Below are positions 1-8,203 of a stretch of DNA of 31,822 nt, piece by piece. The DNA is from Paramacrobiotus richtersi (taxonomy: Eukaryota > Tardigrada > Eutardigrada > Parachela > Macrobiotidae). Numbering within the stretch: the stretch's first letter is position 1; every line of letters starts with the position of its first letter. Position numbers and translations under genes: made by a program. The notes below the pieces were generated by a model. That model saw nothing but the letters and a program-made list of their open reading frames with translations. It did not search any database and was not told the origin of the DNA. The stretch spans positions 1 through 31,822 of the forward strand of contig JAQGAU010000288.1 of NCBI GenBank assembly GCA_034698045.1, written 5' to 3'.

Positions 1-731
1 CAATTCCCGCATTTCATTCACAAGTTTGATTGAATGAGGCGCCGCGACTGCGACGTGTGAGTGGATCATAATTGTCAGAATGCATTTTACACTTGTCCCG
101 TGGCGATTGTGCCGCGATATGGAGCGCAGCGTTATACAAAAGAATTTTGATGGTAGGCGGTGATCGGTGATATGTGGTCAAACTGTCTCATATTTTGTTG
201 CTGCATACCGCCGCTGCTCACTGAATATTCTATATAGCCGCTGCTTCTTAAAGTGACATTTTTGTAACGGCCTAATATGGATAAACGAATCATTTCTAAA
301 AATAATCGATAATAAATCACAAAACAGTCCTTGTCTGGAAATATTTTGTAAATCAAATTTTTAAATATTTCTGAAATAAAACACAAAAAATAATTAAAAA
401 ATCAAATCAAATTTAATAAATAGTACAAAAATACAGAAACTACAGAAATCAGAAATTATCGGGCATAGTTTAAGTTAGGTTATGATCGAACTATGCAGAT
501 GCTTGTAGTTAGCTGATTAAGTTTGTTGTACTGATCGACGTACAATATTATGCTTCCCATAGTTTTTCTGCAACATTGATTTGTTGCGAAACTGATAACA
601 AGGCTACCAGTTTACTGTTTCCCCATGAGCTTTGAGAAGGTATGGAATTTCTTCCCAAACAACACCTTGTGTTATCCCTAGTGGGAAATGCTTAGCCATA
701 AATACCAAGCAAAAACACAAATGTCGGTTTT
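1..731. other. Left-edge intergenic sequence, AT-rich
   Basis: No gene could be supported here. The stretch around 360-440 is strongly AT-rich. The only coding hint is a minus-strand frame that starts at an ATG at 69 and stays open for 23 codons to the window edge. It could be the 5' end of a gene running off the left side, but 23 open codons are easily produced by chance. Confidence 0.4.
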
Positions 732-2409
732 TTAATTGATAACATCGGCGCCCAGAGTGTAATTCCCGATGAACGCCACAAGATCATCATGCACAATGGT
801 TAATAAAGGCTTTGGACTAGGAAGGACGCACTTATTCGATCCCATCTCCATTACTAACAGTCCATACGTGACCACGACGCCGACCACCTACATATCCCAA
901 CAGACAGCTAAACAAATGCTACTCCTGTGTACAGTGTGTCAAGTGATTGCAATCCTGGGAATTCAAGGTCACTTTTTTTATCTTACCGAAGCAATAAAAG
1001 TTCGGTTGATGCCCACCATGCCGTATGCGGTGAAGATTAGCGAACGCGTCATCATCCGGTGGAAGTGCATGAACAAGTAGGATTTTCGATCTTTCCCGGT
1101 TTCAATGGAGATATAGGATTCCAGAATTTTGGCGGCTGCTTGCGACTGAAAAAATCAAAGTGTGGTATGAAGCTGTGACTGCTAAGTAGATTGTGTAGTT
1201 ATTAAAAAACTTAGCACGTATTTCAGTCGTATCGGTACGCAGGCACTTGATCTTATAGGTTGAAACTATGGAATTTTAAGTTGCCTTTAAAACGTTCCTG
1301 CTGTCTTATCCAGTTTAACCATAGAAAACAACTGAAGCAAAATTAAGATTCTTAATACTAATATCTACCATATGTACATAAGTGATCCTGCAGCTTACAC
1401 GCATAAAAACTGTTGCTTAGTGTTCGAGACTTGCCGACGAGCGAACTTCACAAACGTTTAACGAGCTGCCTACACCGACCTTTTCATGCGCCGATATCAT
1501 GAGTCCCGTTCGCACTACACAAAACAACACAGTAAAGAGAAACGCCTGCGTCACATTTGTGGGCTGGACACTCGCTTCACCGGCTCGAAATGAACAGATC
1601 CCAAAGAAACCCCATAAGAAATCATTGGCAAACATAAACAAATTGTTAATAGCTAGCGTATGTTCAAGCTCTAGCCCTGTATCGGTCAATAAAGCATGAT
1701 CGTCCAAACACCGGTCAACGGCGACGATATCCAGGGCTGCCTTCCTCCCGAACGGAACATCCGCAATCTCCAGATTGCGGTTTAATCTGGTATACAGTCG
1801 GATGATCAGGATAAGCGTAATGAACATGAGTATCGTAAAAACTTCCAGTGACCAAATTGTGATATCACTGAGAACTGAGGTGATGACAAAGAAAATGTCA
1901 CTTAGATACGGCGCCGATGGGATCAGTCGCGGACCGGGGGACTTGAGCTGTCTGGTTATATCTTGCCATGTCATCCAACTGTTGTTGATCCGGTTCGAAC
2001 CGCTCAAGATCGTCAAGCCAATCAACGCGATCACTAATAATCGTCGATCGTTCTTGTTCAGGTAGTCCAAAAATTTGTTAAATTTACTAATTATCGTTAT
2101 GATGGTCTGTAAGCGTAACATGACAAACAGCGATCCGAATACAGTGATGATGTCAGCGCTTACTTCACAAATAATTCGGGCTACGGTAAAGATGTCGTTC
2201 GTGGGTAGGGATTTAAAGAACGGAACCCGGAAGCAGATAAAATGGACGAGATTTCCAAAAAAGAATACCGATGACCATGTGATGCGGAGGACTTTTTTCG
2301 AGCGAGTTGTTGGATATTGGTGAAAGGGAAAGAAACCTGTAATCCTCAGAAAACCTGTCCATGGAGCAATTAAATTGTCGAAAAAGTGGCTCCATTCGGT
2401 AGATGCCAT
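732..2409 (-). CDS. Gustatory-receptor-like seven-transmembrane chemoreceptor 1
   Basis: Predicted ligand-gated channel receptor of the insect Gr/Or superfamily, in the plasma membrane of sensory cells. Exon 1 (2409 to about 1480) encodes 310 residues with many hydrophobic helices and an N-terminal RITGFFPF motif matching RVAGLYPI in the second receptor of this window. Reading on past the weak donor at 1479 ends in a stop at 1417, so downstream exons are needed. Exon 2 (1145-987) follows a TTTTTTCAG acceptor and contains FTAYGMVGINRTFIAS. Exon 3 (887-732, 52 codons with stop) contains VVGVVVTYGLLVMEM, which aligns with the family's TYhhhhhQF helix 7 but lacks QF. Introns 2 (99 nt) and 1 (about 330 nt) are phase 0. 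The spliced protein is about 414 aa, the usual family length. The exon 1 donor is uncertain (AAG/GTCGGT at 1480 or GGT/GTAGGC at 1474). Family assignment is confident; the ligand is unknown. Confidence 0.8.
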
Positions 2410-4085
2410 AGTGCAAGAAACACGAATTACAAGTTAGGCACCTTAATTATTTATGTAGATCCGCGATTCAGATAACCTTGCCTAGAGAAGATCGCCGAGA
2501 ACTATAACAGTTCGGCCAGTATATGAATGCAACTGTTCTTCCAAATATGCACATTGGTTACGCTGACACTCGTGCCAGCAGTCACGAGGGAACTGTCGCA
2601 TCAGCTGCATCTCAGCTATCTACCGTAAAAGCAAATAATCAGCTAAATTTTCACGTGTTTTCATCTAATTTTTCACACTGCCGATCAGAGGAACGTTTTT
2701 TGGATAGACTACATAGGCGCGTATATTCTACGTAAGTTTTATCTTTATTATATCTCATCGTATGGAGATCGACGCAGTGTACGAAAGTAAACGCTGTTTG
2801 TTGGTTTCTTGGTTCGACTGGGCGTGAAATACGATCGCATCACCATCGTCATCGCGAGGTGTAAAGCGCAGACTGCGCAGTACGGATGTTTGACTAACAA
2901 CTGGCAAGACACCAAACAAACCTGGCTTAGGCTTTGGCTTTTCCTGTTACGATTGTGAGTAAAGCATTCGAGAAGTCAGAAGTGTACGGCTTCGAGAACT
3001 CGACATGTACCAGTCGCGCGTTGAAGGTTCATGCCATATACAGTGCTAACCGCATCCGTGTTACGGTCTGAACATGAGCTGGTGGAGGCGCCTGTTAGCA
3101 CTACCGCGCTGCTCCGTGCAGACTGCATCAGAAAGTCCGACTTTCCACACTCGTTACGGTTCCTAGACTGCCGAATCACGCTCACACTAGCGCTGGATAG
3201 CCGTGGTTTTCCTCGGAATTTCAGTGAAAAACGCTGCATACAAGGTATTGTCCGTCCGCTTGCAGAAGATGATCGTTGATCGGACTTGACTGTCTCGAAA
3301 TCGAGTGATACAGAAACTGCAACAAAGTTTTACGTACGCATATACATTTTTCTCAGCTTAGTCGGCTGTAAGGAATGGTGTGGTGACAGTGGATCTTAGA
3401 TTGGACTGGCAGACAGTGTCGACAAAGGTCACGCTCCAAACGACCATGCAAAGCAGAGCCCCGCGTAACTCCGTTCCACTCTTTAAAACTTTTAATGTTT
3501 ACGGTACCCGACATTGGTTACCTGTCGTTGTTTCACAGCGGAACAGAATAAAGCTTGGAGTAACAGATGTTCACTACTTTTACTGTATACTGTGCGTTAT
3601 GTAAGTACTGTATGTGAACCATACCGTACTTCTGTACATACATGTTCTATCTCCCCGAGAAATTAATTTGATTTTAAGATTTCAGGTTTTATTGACTGCC
3701 AGGTACCAAAAGGGCAGAGTATTATATGAATTTATTGGCGCGGAAGAGGTGCTGTAAATTACACAAGGAGGCCTAATCGCTTCGGGTAGCGCACACAAAG
3801 ACTCGACTTGTCATCTGTCTTTTGATCCTTTGGAAATTGTTTGTTTCTGTAGTATACAAACAGTATAACCAGACGTAATTATAATATCACAGTTGGCAGT
3901 TAGGAGCATACTTGAGAGAGCATATTTTAATTTAAGCACACAGAACCCAAGTTTTACAACGACACCACAATAAATGTTTGAGAACGATGCCAAAGTATTA
4001 AATTAAAACCACCAAAGTTCCATATTCCATGTGGAACATTCCAGCTGCGGCAACCGACCAGCAGTTGCCATCTCGCTTTCTACGG
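2410..4085. other. Intergenic, no supported gene
   Basis: This lies upstream of chemoreceptor 1 and downstream of the astacin gene, both on the minus strand, so it should hold the promoter of the former and the 3' end of the latter. Minus-strand AATAAA signals (seen as tttatt on the plus strand) occur near 3685 and 3729 and could serve the astacin gene. The small open frames inside (2523-2735, 2976-3239, 3031-3279, 3380-3604) show no domain, signal peptide or splice context that I recognise. Confidence 0.4.
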
Positions 4086-5900
4086 TCATTTGATAATTAT
4101 AACTTGTCCGGGATAGATGTAATCCGGATTCGTTATGCCGTTATCCTTGGCAATAGTCTGCCAGTTCTTCCCATGTTGCAGCGCAATTCTGGACAGAATA
4201 TCCCCACTCTTGACAATATATGTGACGACCTGACCCGATCCACTCCCGGGCTGTGGTCGAGGTGTCGATCCGGGCGCAGGCGACGATCCCCTGCACTGTC
4301 TGCTGTACAGTCTGTTGATCTTCTGGATGTCGATCGGACTTAGACCGTCGCGTTGTCCGAAAGACTTCCCTCGGTACAAAGGTCGAGGGCGAATTGTGTC
4401 TTGACCATTTTTGCTGAAGGTATTTTTCGTGTAGTGCATTATAGAGCCAAAATCGTACGGTGTCCGCTGTGGATCGGAATCCGCATGCTTTTCAAACTGA
4501 TCGTGATCACCTGCGAAGTACGCGAGTTGCCGAGATGAGCCGGCGCATAATGAGACGCACGGTTATGGATTTGTTGTTCTTACCTAGCCTGATGTTTTGT
4601 AGTAAAATCTCAACGTAGTCATCTCGGTCATGGCGGGATTGCTCGTGTAGAAACCCTGTACAAAAGAACGTTGTAAGATGCAGAAAAGCGCGACAGCTAC
4701 CAGCTTAAGAAAACAGTGAAACACTCACCGACAGCATGCATTAATTCGTGTAGAATTGTACCATGTTCCACGCATCCATCTACGAATAGAAATACGGTTT
4801 AATACATGTCATTGCCACCCAGAACTGCATTTCGCTCATAATACGGTTAATATACGTACCGCGTGCCAGGTTCACTAACTGCTTCTTGCCCATTCGTAAG
4901 CGATTCTGGCGGTTAATTTCTGCCAACTCCGCATGTGTCTGTCGGCCCCAGAATGTAAAGCATGTCCTGAAACACCAAAAAGTGAAATACAGAAGTGTAC
5001 ATATGTTTCCACTGCACATAAAGCAAGGTAATCTTGACGATACATCGTCAAAGCGTGCTTTGTATGCACATGCACTAATTTCACGAGAAAATCGGTGTAT
5101 CGATACAGAACCCATAACGTACCCTGTCTGCACGGGAGCAATATAAATCGAATGCTGGTCTTCGGATTTTTTCGGTCGAAAGGTTATGCATGTTTGCTGA
5201 GCGAAGTTACCAATAGCAACGAGAATAATTTGTTTCTCCGAGGCAGCTGTAAAAAAAATGAGTTTTCAGAGAGAAAACCTGCCGCGATGTGCCTGATACG
5301 TGTAGTGCGGGTTTACACTAAACTTACAGTATTTGGGGGAGATTTCGTAAGGAACAACTCCACCAGGCCATATATTTTCTGGTTTGGTTACCCCACTGTA
5401 AAGCGCTCCTCTCTGTAATAAGAGTTTTGTAAATCGGATTATCGGCAGGCTTAGGATTCAGAAAACATAAAAGTCGTTAGTGTGTGGTTAATTAATGTCC
5501 GTTACGTTTGGATTGTGTTTCGTAAGCAGTAAGGACTACTTTGTAGATCACAGTAAAACGTTTCAATCTAGAAGATTCGCTTACTTACAATTGGTCGGTA
5601 TCCAATGATATCGCCTTCAAACAGATAGAGCGGCTCTGAAAATAAGCGGGAAAGTGAGGAGAATTGTTTCGCTAACAAAATTCCAAGAATCCCGTTCAAA
5701 ACGCAAACATATAAAATGGATTTCATATGGTTCGGTAGCTAACAGGGTCAGCAAAAGAGAATCGAAAATTAACCTTGATCGTCCCAGGCATCAGTGTCCA
5801 TAGCATGGACATCATCGTCATAGTCAAGCTGTGCTAGGAGGATTATGAGGCAACAAACTAGGACGCCGACAACTATTCTCAAACAAATGGAACTACACAT
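4086..5900 (-). CDS. Astacin (M12A) zinc metalloprotease with C-terminal LysM domain
   Basis: Predicted secreted or type II membrane-anchored endopeptidase. Eight exons join in frame: 5900-5774, 5635-5589, 5412-5328, 5246-5123, 4966-4860, 4779-4729, 4655-4584 and 4510-4086, giving 345 aa. Residues 6-24 are a hydrophobic signal or anchor segment. LFEGDI (47-52) fits the FxGD aspartate switch of the astacin propeptide. WPGGVVPYEI begins at 73. The zinc site HELMHAVGFLHE is at 174-185, and SIMHY at 227-231 is the Met-turn with its Tyr ligand. GLSPIDIQKINRLY (260-273) closes the protease fold. After a Pro/Gly/Ser linker (about 278-300) comes one LysM domain (301-345) with KSGDILSRIA, NGITNPDYIYPGQ and a terminal III. 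Protease end, linker and LysM share one exon. LysM domains bind chitin or peptidoglycan, so the enzyme may be targeted to cuticle or microbes (inference). The propeptide is short, near 35 residues after the anchor. Confidence 0.9.
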
Positions 5901-6553
5901 TGTTCAAATTAAATAAAGGCAGAAAAATATTACCACCGAAAATCCAGTCGTGAAGTTATAGTAAAATTATCAAATGGATGTGTCCGGTATAAAGCTAATT
6001 CTGAGAAATACGGACTGCTGACTGTATTGGACGTCCGGTGCGCAAGTCATTTATATTGCTTACAGGTGTGTCCGATAGTCATCCCGGTTTTACGTGGACT
6101 TCGCTCATATGTCGTCAGCAGTTAGTGATGAACATCTGATTAACGTTGTAGGACTGGGACTATTGGAACTTATCAAAACAGATCTGATCCGTTATGCAGA
6201 CAGTGTTCAAATCCTTATCCGGAGTGCCACTACACGATACGGAACGCTAAATCGTCATTTTTCTTCACTTGATATCCGCCACGAAGCCTTGCACACAAGC
6301 CAGTGACGTTAATTCTTACCAGGATTTCATCCAAAAAGTAGATTTCTGATGTGATAAGTTTGGAATCAAAAAACTAGATGGTGATCTCCTTTGTCTGCTG
6401 CAGGGATCGAAATGTCATATCGTCATATCTACAGTGAGTAAGCTGCTTTTCTGTAGAGGAATATTTTTTTGCGTTGCTTATAAACTCGGCGATTTATATC
6501 TTTCTTCGGCTTATATTTTAATACGATATACTAATCTTTTTTCCGCCTTTAGA
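5901..6553. promoter_or_regulatory. Shared 5' region between astacin-LysM (minus) and Cys-rich secreted gene (plus)
   Basis: About 650 bp separates two divergently transcribed genes and should contain both promoters. Immediately before the plus-strand start is a strong acceptor-like tract (6541-6552, ending CCTTTAG), one base before the ATG. This suggests a 5'-UTR intron or a trans-splice acceptor. The open frame at 6094-6306 has no recognisable features. No defined promoter element could be assigned. Confidence 0.35.
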
Positions 6554-7521
6554 ATGACAAACATGCTAAGCCTTGCCGTTGGTATTTTACTCTCCGGGGC
6601 TCTTTCATACTCCGCAGAATTACCCAATGAACAGCAAGTAACCAACAAACCATTCTACTTCCATTTCGGTAGTCTCCCTCCACGAACCACATCGCCATCT
6701 GTCAACATACTAAACAGTGATCCGGTATCGACCGCCATAAACACCGCTACGACCGTACAAACAACCGATACCGGGGAACCCGATCTCGAGCCGGAGAAGC
6801 CAACCTATCAATGCCTCTACCATGAGAACACCTTAATATATTGCCAGGAGCTGGATAAGTGCCGGGCAAACCGTACAGAGATTGTGCTAGCGGACAACAG
6901 AACATTTAGTGGATATCACTGCGATGCCCAGTTGGTTCAGATCAAGCACACGATGAAAAGTGGTAAGCTTACGTTCTAGTTAACCCCATAATTATTAACC
7001 GCATATGCTGATGTGTTCGGACAGATAAACAAACTCTTCGATGCCTTCTAAATCCCGCAGCAATTGTAATCGAGGATTAAGGGCTCCGTTCAGCAACAGC
7101 GCCGACTGCTGAGTAATGACTTGTAATTTATTGAATTGAGTTTTATTCTTGCAGGTATTGCTTCACGGGGATTCCTCAGAGCAATGACAGCACATTCAAA
7201 ATCATCGGATATATTATTCGTCTGTCATTTCTATGCCGACGAAGTGCCATCCAGACAATCGTTTGCATGTGCTGCACCGGTAGATTGCCGGCACAAAGGG
7301 GCGTTGTCACCATGCGCCGGGGCAAAGCCTTGGTATGGGAAGTGGACAGGAGATCTAGAATTAGGTAGGTCGCCAAACTTAACATTGACAGTGGTGCGAA
7401 CTTATCGTTCTCCATTCATTTTGGAAGTTTTCGCAACTTTGGCTTTATGTATAACAGGATTGTGGGGAGTGGTTACAAATATCGCATTGGAAGCTGCGTA
7501 GTGAACGGTGACCAGGAATAA
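6554..7521 (+). CDS. Small secreted cysteine-rich protein, family unknown
   Basis: I do not recognise the family. Exon 1 (6554-6962) starts at an ATG one base after an acceptor-like TTTAG, and encodes a clear signal peptide (MTNMLSLAVGILLSGALSYS). A Thr/Pro/Ser-rich spacer and four cysteines follow. Exon 2 (7155 to 7364 or 7368) adds four more cysteines. The first splice (AGT G/GTAAGC to TTGCAG/GT ATT) is unambiguous. The last junction is not. Donor 7364 (GTAGGT) gives a tail ending at a TAG at 7501, while donor 7368 (GTCGCC) with acceptor 7457 gives IVGSGYKYRIGSC and a stop at 7521. The 93-nt intron itself is in frame and stop-free, so retention is also possible. Potential N-glycosylation sites are NRT twice. 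A poly(A) signal AATAAA lies at 7689. A degraded copy of its 3' end sits at 11798-11980. Role unknown; secretion is well supported. Confidence 0.7.
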
Positions 7522-7688
7522 ATTCCTTGAGTCCGGCGAATTCTATACACCGCCACGCATCTCCAAATCATGCCGTTGCTCAACGATATAGATGAAAACT
7601 GCCAAACTTTACACCGGCTGGCAGTCTGAAGCTGAAGGGAATCTTTCAGAGAGCGCTAATTGTGGTGTAATCTTTTGTACAGCACGAA

Positions 7689-7694
7689 AATAAA
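7689..7694 (+). terminator. Poly(A) signal AATAAA
   Basis: A canonical AATAAA lies about 170 bp after the likely stop of the Cys-rich secreted gene, in a suitable position for its 3' end. A second AATAAA overlaps the stop codon itself at 7518-7523. Confidence 0.4.
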
Positions 7695-7938
7695 GCGTTT
7701 ACAATTAAGGTTATTAAGCCGTAGTAACTGCTTACTTTTCTCGAGTTTGTGTTGCCTAGATTCACAATTGAGCGGGAATCGAACAAGGAATCTGAATTTT
7801 CATGTCTTCGCGCTCTCGCTTTATTAACTAAGTATCATCAGACTTGAACAGAGCGGTCTTTGAGTACCAGCTGGTTTGTCTGCTCGGTAAATAATCTGAG
7901 CTAAACTAGATTGAGCCCGTAGATAAAATACATAGTAG

Positions 7939-8009
7939 CAAGAACTTACTATATCTAAATATATAGATAAATAATATATCTAAATATATTCAGATATAGT
8001 AAGTTCTTG
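7939..8009. repeat. Perfect 18-bp inverted repeat, AT-rich hairpin
   Basis: CAAGAACTTACTATATCT at 7939-7956 is repeated as its exact reverse complement at 7992-8009, with a 35-bp AT-rich spacer that is itself partly palindromic (TATATAGATA / TATATCTAAATATA). The sequence TAGTAGC occurs as a short direct repeat on both outer flanks. It looks like a small foldback element or a cruciform-forming hairpin in the 3' flank between convergent genes. Confidence 0.75.
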
Positions 8010-8203
8010 ATAGTAGCATTAGACCGTGGTTGCTGCACGACACGTTCCTCAAGTTGGAAAGAAATCACACTTCTACAAACAAAGAACAACAAATTGACAA
8101 TAACCCGGAAGAATTAATAATATCGCCATTCAAGGGCCATGAAATTCTTCTTCTATATGGTAGTGGGCTTGCCGCTCTGGTCAGTCTTCAAACGACTGTA
8201 TTA

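Larger units (their letters stand above)
7522..8203. other. 3' flank and intergenic between convergent genes
   Basis: The Cys-rich gene (plus) and the membrane kinase (minus) converge here. It contains the AATAAA at 7689-7694 and the long palindrome at 7939-8009. The open frame at 8030-8224 overlaps the last kinase exon on the other strand and has no independent support. Confidence 0.4.

Noticed and set aside
769..1080. 103-codon plus-strand frame
   Set aside because: It lies antisense to exons 2 and 3 of chemoreceptor 1, whose motifs (GINRTF, TYGLLV) are clear on the minus strand; the plus frame is a shadow.
1417..1480. C-terminal tail of the unspliced chemoreceptor 1 frame
   Set aside because: It is probably intron sequence read through, because two further exons restore the family's helix 7 and usual length.
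4029..4343. Plus-strand frame over the LysM region
   Set aside because: Antisense shadow of the astacin-LysM last exon.
4780..5141. Minus-strand frames overlapping the astacin gene that read through introns
   Set aside because: They mix intron and exon sequence; the spliced model reproduces the astacin fold motif by motif.
4086..5900. Whole astacin-LysM gene as bacterial contamination or wholesale transfer
   Set aside because: It has seven GT-AG introns and an animal-type propeptide and protease; at most the LysM segment could be foreign.
7760..7830. tRNA-like T-loop (GTTCGATTCCCGCT on the minus strand)
   Set aside because: The flanking bases do not pair as a T stem, and no matching acceptor or anticodon arm was found.
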